Assembly: GCA_001599595.1 (NCBI GenBank)
Contig: BCHH01000004.1
Span: 3,095,198 to 3,159,197 of the forward strand
Origin: Beverwykella pulmonaria
Lineage: Eukaryota; Ascomycota; Dothideomycetes; Pleosporales; Melanommataceae
Direction: 5' to 3'
Length of the DNA stretch: 64,000 nucleotides
Shown here piece after piece: positions 11,155-21,766 of this stretch (positions are counted from its first letter, which is position 1; every line of letters starts with the position of its first letter). The notes under the pieces are model-generated. The model did not search any database. It saw nothing but the letters and a program-made list of their open reading frames with translations, and was not told the origin of the DNA. The translations under genes were made by a program, and so were the position numbers.

Positions 11155-13905
11155 ATGTTGAGCTCCTCCGAGCCTCGACGTCGAAAAAAGGACCCCGACC
11201 GAGAGCGCAGCAGCCCCAAAAAGGACAAGGATCGCGACAAGGACAAGGAAAAGGACAAGGAACGACACAAGAGCAGATCGTCCAGACCTTCATCGCGCAG
11301 AACGAAATCGTCGACTTCCAGCTCCGCCACCACCAAGGACAACGACGGCGAGAGCGAGCGCTCCCGCGAGCCCTCGTCGAAAGAGCGAAACCGCACATCG
11401 TCATCGCAAACCCACAGATCGATCAGAATGGCTGTCGTACCCGAAATGGAGCGGCGAAGCTCTCTGGGCTCGGCGAACGGCTCAAGGACGAGCCTAGGAG
11501 TGTATCCCACCTTCTCCAAGACGCACAGCAAGGAGAATATATACTCGCGGTCGGAGATCGCCGAGCGCAGGAAGTCGGCCTTTACCCCAGAAGCTACCGA
11601 CGTTGGAGAGAATCAAGAGAAGGAAAGTGCCACCCGCAACTCACCCCCGGCCCCGTCAAGGGCACCACCAAGTCCCCCCTTGACCGCCACTACAGCAAAT
11701 GACCTAAGGAAGACCGCAAGTGTCAACAGCATGAGGCGGAACAATGCAGAGGCCCTGCACAAGGAAATGGAAGGAGGCAGACGAAGCGTTGATAGCGGCA
11801 CTCGTCTGACCCCTGAGCCGCGATTTACAGCGTCACGATCCAGCGTTCGTGAAGTGGCAACAGGCGTGGACGGGACTGACCTCACTTCTACGACCGAAGG
11901 TTCGGAGCCCAGCACTGTGCGTGGCAAGTCTCCTGTTGCTCAACCCACAGTGAGATTAGCGAGTCCATCGAATGCTCGCCCACCAGGAATGACAGCGTCG
12001 TCGAGCACCAGACCCATCTCCCGCCAGGCTTCGCAAGTTACCCAATCAACCGATTCAGACGCTACATCGGTGGCCCCAAATCAGCAAAATTCTCGGAAGC
12101 AGCCCGCACCGTCCCCTACCCATTCAGAAGTTTCTCCAGCGTCGGTAGTTGATTCTTCACCGCGAACCCCCACTCAACACTCAGTCTTGCCCTCAGTAAT
12201 TTCGGCCCAGAAGGACAGGCCTCCTACTGTAGAAATTATCACAGATCCCATCTCCCGCGTGCAATCAGCGTATACAGACTACTCCGATTCTCCTCTGACA
12301 CCACCGCCGCCGCCTCCACCCCCGATGATGATGGAACCCCCTCGCGTAGACTATCTCCTTCAAAACGGAGGTCTTGCACGACCAGTACCCCGCAGCCTCC
12401 TAGCAGCTATTGACGGGGGGCCCATCGCCGCCTACTCGCAATACACATCACCTCGCGTTAGCGGGGCGCAAGAGCACGATGTTCGGGCCTTTTTCACGCC
12501 GCTGCAAAAGCTGCTTGACGATTACTCTACCGTGATGGATACAAACGGCTCTCTCGCAGTGGCCACTGGCTATCGCTCCGTCGCACGTCGTCTGCTTGAC
12601 CGCCTCGAAGCTGTCTTTGCACGCAACATATCCTCTGAGTATTGTCAATGCATTATGTGCCTAGACAATCCCGAAAGTGTTAACGATGATGAGGCAGGTG
12701 TCAATTGGGGAGAGATTCTTGAACTTGTGTCTGGTCGGTGTGACCTGCCTGCCTGGCCGCCATTCGATCACAGCACTACCGATGGTCTCGGCATCTCTGA
12801 CCTTGAAGCTCCTTGTCAACGCATCGATGTGGATGTGCCAGACCAATATCGTGAGCACTATGCGCAGCAATCGCGAAAGACAAAGGTTGCTGTACAATCA
12901 TGGCTTTCCAATCAGCAAGATGTTGCCCCTGAAGATGCCGACGAAGAAACGCTCACCTTTGCAATGCTCACTCGCCTTGAACCGTCCAAACGCTCCCTGT
13001 TCTACGCGCTATTGTATGGCCTTGACACGCTTCCTAATCCACGCACGCAACCAGTCACCGATGCCGGTACTCCGCCGACCATAGCCAAGGCTGCGCTAGC
13101 CTTGCAGCGCCTCTACCGCCTTTATGCACCCCCAAGAGATCAACTGGTCGTCATGTATCTCATCCGCAACCCGGACAAACATTCCATTCTCGCCACGCTA
13201 GCAGCGGTTACGAAGCAGGAGTGGGAGATCTTAGTCTCCGGTCGCTTCGATGGCTTCTTATGGTCTGGAGCAGAGGATATCACAGGTGTGAGTTCGCCTC
13301 CACCAGGGGGGTTCTCCCGCGGCCCGTCCCGTGGACCCTCTGGCCAGATCTTCCCGGCCGATGGACCCCAACGATTTGCCTCGCCTGCCGTACCAGGCCA
13401 ATATACACCCTTCAGCCCCGGACCTTCTCCGCGTCCTGGTTCTGCACGTCCAGGTTCTACCAGGCCACCAGGTCCAGCACCCGTGCAGGTGGATGAAGAT
13501 ACGGAGATCGCTGTCCTCGCAGAAATCGAACGAGAAATATTTCTTGGCATGGAAGCCATGGAGGACGCGTTCGAGCATCTGCACAATTCGGCTGAGGTCA
13601 TCCGCCGCCGGCTCCGCGAGCGCGGAGCGGCGCTTGCTATGGTAGCGCAAGCAAGACGTGGATCTGGCGCAGGCGGAATAGAAGTCAGAATGGATACTCC
13701 AGCGGGTTTTCGAGGTGTAGATCAAGATGGAGAGAATCTCGAGGAATTGAGGAGTGAAATCGGCCCGGATGACTCGGCCAGCAATGTTTCTTACAATAGA
13801 AGGGGAAGAGGCCATAGGAGCAAGGCCAGAAGAACGCCAGCTCCTGTGGAGGAGGTGGCCGAAGAGGGAAGTTCGCTTGCTGAGAGGATCAGGCGCAGGT
13901 ATTAA
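11155..13905 (+). CDS. Large low-complexity protein with conserved C-terminal half, function unknown
   Basis: A single uninterrupted frame of 916 codons from ATG 11155 to TAA. The first third is highly charged and low-complexity (RRRKKDPDRERSSPKKDKDR and further Asp/Lys/Arg repeats, then Ser/Thr/Pro-rich). A polyproline run (PLTPPPPPPPPMMM) comes next. From about residue 425 the sequence looks globular: FFTPLQKLLDDYSTVMDTNG, GYRSVARRLLDRLEAVFARN, a Cys pair in YCQCIMC, GVNWGEILELVSGR, and a C-terminal helix (IAVLAEIEREIFLGMEAMED). The mixed pattern suggests a conserved fungal regulatory or scaffold protein, but I recognise no named domain and give no function. Confidence 0.85.
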   Translation: MLSSSEPRRRKKDPDRERSSPKKDKDRDKDKEKDKERHKSRSSRPSSRRTKSSTSSSATTKDNDGESERSREPSSKERNRTSSSQTHRSIRMAVVPEMERRSSLGSANGSRTSLGVYPTFSKTHSKENIYSRSEIAERRKSAFTPEATDVGENQEKESATRNSPPAPSRAPPSPPLTATTANDLRKTASVNSMRRNNAEALHKEMEGGRRSVDSGTRLTPEPRFTASRSSVREVATGVDGTDLTSTTEGSEPSTVRGKSPVAQPTVRLASPSNARPPGMTASSSTRPISRQASQVTQSTDSDATSVAPNQQNSRKQPAPSPTHSEVSPASVVDSSPRTPTQHSVLPSVISAQKDRPPTVEIITDPISRVQSAYTDYSDSPLTPPPPPPPPMMMEPPRVDYLLQNGGLARPVPRSLLAAIDGGPIAAYSQYTSPRVSGAQEHDVRAFFTPLQKLLDDYSTVMDTNGSLAVATGYRSVARRLLDRLEAVFARNISSEYCQCIMCLDNPESVNDDEAGVNWGEILELVSGRCDLPAWPPFDHSTTDGLGISDLEAPCQRIDVDVPDQYREHYAQQSRKTKVAVQSWLSNQQDVAPEDADEETLTFAMLTRLEPSKRSLFYALLYGLDTLPNPRTQPVTDAGTPPTIAKAALALQRLYRLYAPPRDQLVVMYLIRNPDKHSILATLAAVTKQEWEILVSGRFDGFLWSGAEDITGVSSPPPGGFSRGPSRGPSGQIFPADGPQRFASPAVPGQYTPFSPGPSPRPGSARPGSTRPPGPAPVQVDEDTEIAVLAEIEREIFLGMEAMEDAFEHLHNSAEVIRRRLRERGAALAMVAQARRGSGAGGIEVRMDTPAGFRGVDQDGENLEELRSEIGPDDSASNVSYNRRGRGHRSKARRTPAPVEEVAEEGSSLAERIRRRY

Positions 13906-15570
13906 GATGGAGAGCATGAGGATGAGAATCTCAGAGCATAGCGAGGGCACAATCTGCACCGCAGCTCGTGGAGAAAGAACTGGGGTCGTCGCTGCATTTC
14001 TGCGAGTGCCGGCGTTTTTGGATTCGAATTGCAGGGTTGGAACGCAATATGGGTTAGGTTTAGGAACAGAACCAGGAAATGGGCGAAATGAGCATCTGTG
14101 TTGGTGACGGCCGCTGAATATGGATACCCACTCTTGATCAACTCTACTCAATAGGGAAGTTTTGATGCTTCCCTTTGTTTCCTCTTTGAGTAGTTAACTT
14201 TGCTCTGCGATTTCTGGTTCTAAAGATTTCCTTCAAGCTTCTGAAAATTTTGGAAGGATTCTCCTCTGGGTCTTCTTTCGTGGCTTCGTTGGTTCGCATC
14301 CTTACATTCATATTATGACGTCTAAACGACTTTTCTACAGGACACAACCGCCTCAGCTTTTTAATTGAAGTATGCGAACGACTTTTGTTCAAATTGCAAG
14401 AGACTCGTGACAGATGCTGAAGGGCTAGGTCGATCCTTTTTAGCTCTTTGCTTGATTCTTGTAGTCCTCGTAGATACTAGCTCTTCTGGTATGGATAGCT
14501 TGGCGATATGCAATGACGATGAGATAAGAGCAAGCCAGAGAAGTTCAAATTCATGCGAACTGGAAAGTAGCCCTTTTTCGTGCCACCGGTCACCTCAGAG
14601 ATGTGTCATTCTTCTGGCCCAACTGGTCGAACTGGTATTTGATTGATAAGTTGCAAAGCTGGCAACGAATCGTGGCGGCGGCTCAGCAGAAAGACGAAAC
14701 GGAGCTACCCCTCCAGGTTGCCGGTGCAACGCAAGGCATTGGTAGGCAAGCGCCCGGTAGCATAATGATAGATGCGCTCCAATGGTGGGCTGGGAGGATA
14801 TCTAGCCATGGGAAAGGCACTATAGCATGGTGAAGCGTGGGAAATGGACTGAGAACCCCGCGCGACACGGCGCGTCCAAGATACGACAGGGGTGGGATGG
14901 GTGGTGATGGGTGGCATGCCAGCAAAGATGCATGACAACGGAGTAAACAGGCCGTGCCCAAACCTAAATTATCTCCAGACCCAGTCGCCCGGCCAGCGCT
15001 TCACTCTCCTCTCTTCTGTCAAGACGAACTTCGGACGCGCATGTGGTGTGCATTTACATAGGACCACGAAGAGGGCCGCTGCTTTTTTGTTTACGCAACA
15101 AACACAACACATCACCCGAGGCTCACCAAGATATCGGCGTCATAGCGAGAACGCGGACACAGTGAACACGTCCACGGCACGCGAGAAAAATAAAAGAATC
15201 TTGTGGGAAAAGTCCAGAGAAGCGTAGCGTACCGGTATGTATTGTCTGCTCCCACAAATGATGGGATGGAATCGAAATTGCGGTTGAAGTCGGGCTAGAC
15301 TGACTGCCGCTGCAGGAAGTGATACCCACGACAGCCTCCTTCCTTTCCCCTGCGGACCCTCACCTCTCACCACCCGCGAAGCCTGCTTCCACCGTCCCCG
15401 CCGCATCCAGCGCTCTGCCATATCTACCCATCCTTCGGCTCCCCTTGACGCCCTCTCGCAAACCGTCGCGAACCCTCGACCCGTGCACTGAGACACCTCC
15501 GCTACGACCCCGCCTGCTGCTACCCGCCGAAACAATTGTACAAGATTGTCGCATAGACTACAACTCGAGA
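13906..15570. other. Intergenic region, no supported gene
   Basis: Contains the 3' flank of the preceding gene and the upstream region of the kinase gene. The longest open frame (15140-15724, -) runs across the first kinase exons and has a composition unlike protein; I reject it. No RNA gene was recognised. Confidence 0.6.
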
Positions 15571-18036
15571 ATGTCAGGGGACCTCGTGAGCGGGACCGTG
15601 GACCCGGCCACGCTGTACACAAAACAACAATGCATAGGTAGGAGCGCACACACACGCGCGCCTGCGTCCGAATGAAATGCTGACAGGGTATTGCAGGGGG
15701 TGGAAGCTTCGGCAAAGTGTACAAAGGGTATGTCTTCGAGCAGAGAGACTGGTCTTGAAATGAATTCTTCTGACACCACGCAGCATCGACCGGCGCACTG
15801 GTCAGCTAGTAGCCATTAAGGTCATCGATGTGGAGAATGCCGAAGACGAGGTCGACGATATCATCACCGAGATTTCGATCCTGTCGGGCATGAACTCGAC
15901 GTATGTCACAAAATACTATGGCTCGTACCTCCACGGCTCGGATCTCTGGATTGTCATGGAGTTCTGCTCGGGCGGAAGCTGCGCTGATCTGATGAAGCCT
16001 GGCCCCATTTGCGAAAATGAGATTGCCATCATTCTCAAGGAGCTTCTGATGGGGCTGTCCTATCTGCACGATGACAACAAGCTTCATCGAGACATCAAGG
16101 GTAAAAATCCCTTTCATGATTTGGAGCTCACAATGCTGACATGGCTACAGCCGCCAATATTCTTGTCGGCGCCAACGGTCAGGTCAAGCTTGCCGACTTT
16201 GGTGTGTCCGGCCAGCTATCTGCGACCATGACGAAGAAGAACACATTTGTCGGCACTCCCTTCTGGATGGCACCCGAGGTTATCAAGCAATCCGGCTACG
16301 ACCACAAGGCCGATATCTGGTCCCTCGGCATCACCGCGTTAGAAATGGCGAATGGCGAACCTCCCTATGCGGATATACACCCCATGAAGGTCCTCTTCTT
16401 GATCCCGAAGAATCCATCGCCGCAATTGACTGGCGCCTTTTCCCCGGCGTTCAAGGAGTTTGTCGACCTATGTTTGCGTAAAGACCCCCGAGACCGGCCA
16501 TCAGCAAAAGCGCTCCTCCAACATTCATTCATCCGAAAGGCTGGAAAGCCCGCTCGCCTTCAAGAGCTCATTTCACGCTATCAAGACTGGCAGCTGAGAC
16601 ACCCAAAATCACAAGATGATTCATCGGATGAAGCCACGCCGCAGAAAAAAAAAGCCCCTGTAAATGAGGACTTGTGGGATTTTGGCACAGTTCGCCCTGT
16701 GAATGGTACTAGAGGTATGGGTCTCAAGCCCATGACCGAAGCCGGCGCAAACGCCCGGAACGCGTCCCCAGTGCGAAAGCAAGTGCCAACCCAGCATGGA
16801 GGCGGAGATGAGAACAGGGATATGGCATCAGAAGACACCGTTCGGGCAACAAGCCCTCCACCATCTCCCACGAAGCGATTAACTCGACTACAGCTCCCCA
16901 CATCGCCAACCAGCTCATTGAGTACGGCAGCGAAGATTCCTCTCCCTCCATCGCCAGATAAGAAAACAGTGCCGCTATTTCCACCACCAATTGTTCAAGA
17001 AACCCCACGCAAGTCACCTGTACCAGCGCTCTTCTCGCCGCATCCGCCGAGTCGCGTTCTAGCAACCCCTTCGAAGCAGACGCCACAACAACCGCGACGC
17101 CAGACCCCACTAGCCCGTGACTATGATGACTACCTTCAACGCTCCATCGCCGAAGATATGCAAAACATGGAAATTACCCCACAGCGGAATCCGACGCCAA
17201 CACGAGCGTCGGTTCTTCCTGCGATGAACATTCCAATGTCCATTCCGGAAATACCCCCTTTTCGAGGCGGCTCTGCGAATGGCGCCGCCAGCAACGCTCA
17301 ATATACAGGGAACCAGAACCAAGTACCGCGGCCATCTCAAGTGCAAAAACCCCTTCCACCTCTCGTTGGCCAGCAGCCACTTCCGCCTCTCTCAACTCAG
17401 CCGCCCCTTCCGCCAATGCATCAACAGCAACCTCTCCCACCCTTTCATACCAGCCCAGCCAGCAATTTGAACATGATGAACTCGTCACGACCCACCTCCT
17501 CCTCCTCATCATCGAATGATCCCTTTGGCGGACCTTTCATCGGAGATTGGGTACTAAAGTCCGGCTCACCGACAGCCGCCAACCCCCCTCGTGCCGTCGG
17601 TCCCGGCAGCAACGGCAGGCCCTCTCCTATGTCTCGAGGCTCTTTCGGCCGCCCCAAGGCTGTGCCCACCAACACCAATAGCATACTCAACATGCCCTCC
17701 TCGCCTACTCCCCCCGCCGAAATCACCGCACTGACCGGCGTCGTCGTGCCAGCCCTCGAAGCCGCTCTGAACCGCCGTTCCTACCACCTCAGTCTCAAAA
17801 ACAAGCAAGAGAGTGCCCAGGCTCTGCGAGATCCGCAGGGCTTCATGGAGCGCAGGAAACAGAGACAGGAGTGTCATGAGAGGGTCAAGCAGCTAGTCAA
17901 TGAGTTGAGTGATAGATTCAAGGAGCTGGACAAATGGGATATGCAAGGCGAGGTGGGAATGGGTGGTGAAGTTGCGGGGTTCTTGGAAGGATTCCTGGAG
18001 GAGGTGCTGGTTAGGGTTGAGCCTGCTGATGATTAA
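15571..18036 (+). CDS. Ste20-like germinal-centre (GCK/MST) serine/threonine kinase
   Basis: Exons are 15571-15637, 15697-15727 (31 nt), 15784-16100 and 16151-18036, giving 766 residues. The kinase domain starts almost at the N-terminus: glycine loop [12 protein letters not shown], catalytic Lys45 in VAIKVID, HRDIK at 134-138, DFG at 154-156, and the activation segment ending TPFWMAPE at 174-181. Short N-terminus, early kinase domain and [17 protein letters not shown] place it among MST3/Kic1/Nak1-type kinases, which in fungi act upstream of NDR kinases in polarity or septation networks. The long middle part is Pro/Gln/Ser-rich ([20 protein letters not shown]). A conserved C-terminal helical part ([20 protein letters not shown]) closes the protein. 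I cannot tell which of the fungal GCK paralogues this is. Confidence 0.92.
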
Positions 18037-19840
18037 AACATCATCTCGGAGATCTGTGCTTGAGAATCGTGTGCATGGTATACGAATATTATGGTGCTAT
18101 GTGTTATGTTCGGTTTGTTACGGGAAGGGAACGGGACGAACTGGAATATGGCATGGCGTTTTAGTGGTATAACTGCATGGGCAAGGAGTGCGTCTATTGG
18201 GTCTACGGACTCAAGAGTGATTTTTTCAGCTAGAGTATCTTAATGTGCATATGCATGTGCATGTGCTCGAACGGGTGTTTGAGTAATTACTACTATTTTC
18301 TATCCAGACTCTTTGCATTTATATTGATATTCTTTCTTCCCTTCAAACATTGGTGCAGGTTATCTCTTGATAGCAGGATGAATCCACGTACTGCACGTAC
18401 TGTATTGTTAGATACACGTATTGTGTATGAATAGCATCGAAACATGGGAGTGATATAGGGCGTACGACATGAGTACGAGGGATATTGCGACCGACATACA
18501 CTGTGAGTGAACATTCGAGTTTGAAAGTTGCAACAGGGCTATTTTAGGGACTATGACACTGGTACGTATGTACTGTACATATAATGCATTCCCTCGCCCT
18601 GGGCGGACGAGTTGCTTTTTTTTCTCTTATGAATTTGCCGTATTTTTAAGACGAAAAGGGAAGAAGTGGTAGAGAGGCGTGTTCTCCTTCGGTGGGTTAG
18701 GTTAGGTTGGGTCAGGTTGGGTGGCATGTTATTTGTTTATTTATGAGCTGAGAGAGGACTGTGGTTCGGGTTTCTGAACGGAGTCGTGTATAGAAGGTCA
18801 ATACTACATAGACTCTGAGCCTTGCCCTACTATGCCTTGACCTCACTCCGGTATTTGTATCTGTATCTGGATGTGGCATATCTATTAGTACGCTGTACTT
18901 CACAGTAACAATATGAATAGAAACCTTCCATCCATCTAGACGTGCGAAGCAGTAGTTATCGTTGGAGCCTGTATGTCCAAATACAAACGAAACAGACAGA
19001 CTATCCACCGCACAAACATGGTAACAATCGTAATAACAGTGGAGGGAGAAATGTGGAAGTGGGGGCGGTAGTGGAAGTGAGAGTAGAAATGGTTGCAGAG
19101 TTAGAAGCGGCAATGGCAATAGTAGTAATAGTAGCAATAATAGCAATAATAGCGACAGTAGTAACAATAGCAATAATTGCAATAATACTTGCAATAGCAG
19201 TAATAATAGAATTTCCCGGAGACTCCTTACCACACCTGGTATAACGTATCGATATAATATACAAGAGCAGAACGGATATGGAAAGAGAAAAAAAAAGGAG
19301 ACATGACCAAATCTTGTAGCGAGAGTACGAAGAGGGAGTGGTCATGACGTACAAAACAAAGGCATTTTCTACTTACTCTCTATTCTCTTCTTCATATCCT
19401 AATCTCCGCAAGAACAACGACCAAATCGTCTGGCCGAACCCAATCGCTCGCTTTGGATGGGAATAAGCCACACACAGAAAGCACACAGGAAAGACGACAA
19501 CCAGCTAGCCAGATCAGATATCACTTCCCAAAAAAAAAACCATACACCAAGAATTCGTCCACCCCATCACCATATCAGTCCGGTCCCCGTCGCAAGTTTT
19601 TCCACAAACACCAAGAAGAGTCTCCATCGTGTACTGGACCTTCTGCATGCAGGGAAAGGAACGCCAGCCGACCCTCCCTGCGCTGTACTGAATGGAAAGA
19701 AGCTTCATGCGCCGATATCAATCGCATTAGTGCATACATTCGATGCTAACCCCGTATTCGTGCTTGCTCGTATAGTCTTACAAATTCTCTATTGCTCCAT
19801 CGGTCGTTGCCATGTCAATGCACGGCATTGTAGGCTATTA
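18037..19840. other. Convergent 3' intergenic region
   Basis: Lies between the ends of the kinase and the zinc-finger gene. It is AT-richer than the flanking genes and contains a telomere-like G-rich stretch at about 18694-18722 and a trinucleotide tract (separate entry). No gene is supported. Confidence 0.6.
19111..19212. repeat. Imperfect trinucleotide microsatellite (AAT/AGT/AGC type)
   Basis: About 100 bases are built of AAT, AGT, AGC and AAC triplets with a strict three-base period. This makes artefactual hydrophobic or Ser/Asn-rich open frames on both strands. It sits between two 3' ends. Confidence 0.8.
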
Positions 19841-21766
19841 TTAGTGATCTTGTTGCTGTTGCTGTTGTGGCTGTGAATGAGGTGCTTGTGCGTCTGCCTG
19901 ATGATGCCGCTGTGCCAGTTGAGCGCGAAGCGAGGTGACTTCGCTCTTGAGGGTGGATATCTGTTGCTCGGAGTCCTTCTCCATTCTCACTAAGCGGCTT
20001 TCCATTTCGCGCACATAGGCCCAGACATCTTGGGGTTGGTTTCCCATAGCTTCGCGCATGCTGCCTACACTGCTGGCGCCGTGGCTGGACATGCTGCCGG
20101 GCTGCGATGCTGTTCCCGGGCCTGGAACCTGTTGGTGAAGCATGCTAGGTCCATTTTTACTGCCACCCTGGGAGTCCCGCTTGTTGATCATAGGGCTGAG
20201 CCCCGGTAGCGATGGGAGATGGGGTCCACTACTGCTGTGGGGAGGTGCCAAGCCCATAGGGGAACCACCGCGGCCTGTTCCACGGGCAAAATTCTGGTGA
20301 TGCACTTGCTGCGACATGCTCGGTGAACGGGGGCCGGGCAAGCTTCCATCCGGTACATTGAGTCGATGTTCGATTTGACCGGGCGAGAGAGGCTTCGGGC
20401 TTTCAGTCATTCCACCCTGGCTGAAGACATTCGGTTGGTTTGTATTGAAGTGGAGAGACGACATGCTTGACGGAGCTAGTTTTGGCGAAATGTTAGTTGA
20501 CTGATCGCGCGAAAGACCGCTGGACCCGGGGGGATACAGCGGCCGCATGTTATTGTGACCCATGGGGGCCCGATTGGCAATGATGGGCGGGTAAGTACTA
20601 GAGTGTTGATGATACGGACCTTGCGTAGAAGAGTTTCCGGTATTTTGCCTCTTACGCGCTGGCTCACTCACACGACGGCCACTGCCATCCTCGTCGTCTT
20701 CCCCTTCTCCCTCATGCTCGCCATGGTAGACCACGCCGTCCATATCATCGCCCTTGCCATCAGCCATATCATCGTCAACGCTGAAGCTGGATCGGCGACC
20801 TGCACAACCACCCTGGCCTTTGTTGTGTCGAGCCAATGCATCGCCACGAGCGAACCTGCGGCCGCACTTAGGACACGTGTGTGGGCGTTCTCCAGTGTGA
20901 AGTTTCGTGTGGCGTTTCAAATCATGCAAACGGCGGAAACGCGCTTGGCACGTAGTGCACTCATAGGGTTTTTCTTGGCTGTGAGTGAGAAGATGGCTCT
21001 TGAGATTGTGGTGGCGTGTGAAGTCGGTAGAGCAGTAGGGGCACTTGTGGCGCTTCGTTGACGGCGACTTGGGGCCGTTGTATCCGGGCAGACTCATCTG
21101 GCGTTGTGGAGCGCGCGGATCATCCTGGGGTGGCAATGGTCCAGGGAATGTGAAGGCGCGATTGCCGGGGTCATTTGGATTAGGCGCAATGGGTTGGTGA
21201 TGGTGTTGCGGAGGCTGGGGCGCGATATCTTTTCCAAATTGAAATGTCGGGCCACCGGCAGTCGCTTCGTGTGCAGTCGCGGTCGGGGCGGTGGTAGAGT
21301 CGGCCGAGCCAAAGCTCGACAGGCTCACGGGACTCGTCTGCATGTTGTCTGCGGTAACCTGCTCGGGGATGACGATGGACTTTGCGATCTTCTCCAGCGG
21401 GGGGCTCATCTGCGCGGGTTCGGGGGGTGCGTCCTTGGGGCGGTTGCTTGTGCTGGAGTGGTTGGCGTTAATGAGGCTCGCGACAGCAGCTACCGCTGGG
21501 TTAGGGCTCATCTTTCGCGATTCTTCTTGTTCTCGGTGGCGTCGCTCTTCGGCCATGGCAGCGGCGCCAGTAAGTGGTTGCGGTGAATGCCTGGGCGAGA
21601 GACCGCGTGGAGACTTTGTGAGGTGGTTTCCAAACGTCGCGCTCGAGTTTGAATTTCGTGAATGGGCGTTGGCGTTTGCACTTAATGAGCCCGGGGTGCT
21701 GGGCCTGTTCGGCGCGGAGAAGGGGCCGGTGTGAGTGGGTGTGATGGCTCGAGTCGAGGCGGCCAT
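19841..21766 (-). CDS. C2H2 zinc-finger transcription factor
   Basis: A 641-residue, single-exon nuclear regulator by domain content. Three tandem fingers occupy about residues 242-321: C242/C245/H258/H262, C270/C273/H286/H290, and a third, C298/C301/H314, whose last ligand appears to be Cys321 (RHNKGQGGC), a C2HC variant. Linkers are HSQEKPYEC and HTGERPHTC. The N-terminal 240 residues are Ser/Pro/Ala-rich. An acidic stretch (DDMADGKGDDMDG) follows the fingers. The C-terminus has a predicted coiled coil (VREMESRLVRMEKDSEQQIS and following) and a Gln run. The start ATG at 21766 has a good context (ATCATGG). Target genes are unknown. Confidence 0.9.
   Translation of the reverse strand: MAASTRAITPTHTGPFSAPNRPSTPGSLSANANAHSRNSNSSATFGNHLTKSPRGLSPRHSPQPLTGAAAMAEERRHREQEESRKMSPNPAVAAVASLINANHSSTSNRPKDAPPEPAQMSPPLEKIAKSIVIPEQVTADNMQTSPVSLSSFGSADSTTAPTATAHEATAGGPTFQFGKDIAPQPPQHHHQPIAPNPNDPGNRAFTFPGPLPPQDDPRAPQRQMSLPGYNGPKSPSTKRHKCPYCSTDFTRHHNLKSHLLTHSQEKPYECTTCQARFRRLHDLKRHTKLHTGERPHTCPKCGRRFARGDALARHNKGQGGCAGRRSSFSVDDDMADGKGDDMDGVVYHGEHEGEGEDDEDGSGRRVSEPARKRQNTGNSSTQGPYHQHSSTYPPIIANRAPMGHNNMRPLYPPGSSGLSRDQSTNISPKLAPSSMSSLHFNTNQPNVFSQGGMTESPKPLSPGQIEHRLNVPDGSLPGPRSPSMSQQVHHQNFARGTGRGGSPMGLAPPHSSSGPHLPSLPGLSPMINKRDSQGGSKNGPSMLHQQVPGPGTASQPGSMSSHGASSVGSMREAMGNQPQDVWAYVREMESRLVRMEKDSEQQISTLKSEVTSLRAQLAQRHHQADAQAPHSQPQQQQQQDH

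Noticed and set aside
15140..15724. 194-codon open frame antisense to the kinase 5' end
   Set aside because: It covers the first kinase exons and intron; the kinase assignment is secure.
18694..18722. Telomere-like GGTTAGGTTAGG tract
   Set aside because: Only two or three imperfect units in a 3' intergenic region; not evidence of a telomere.
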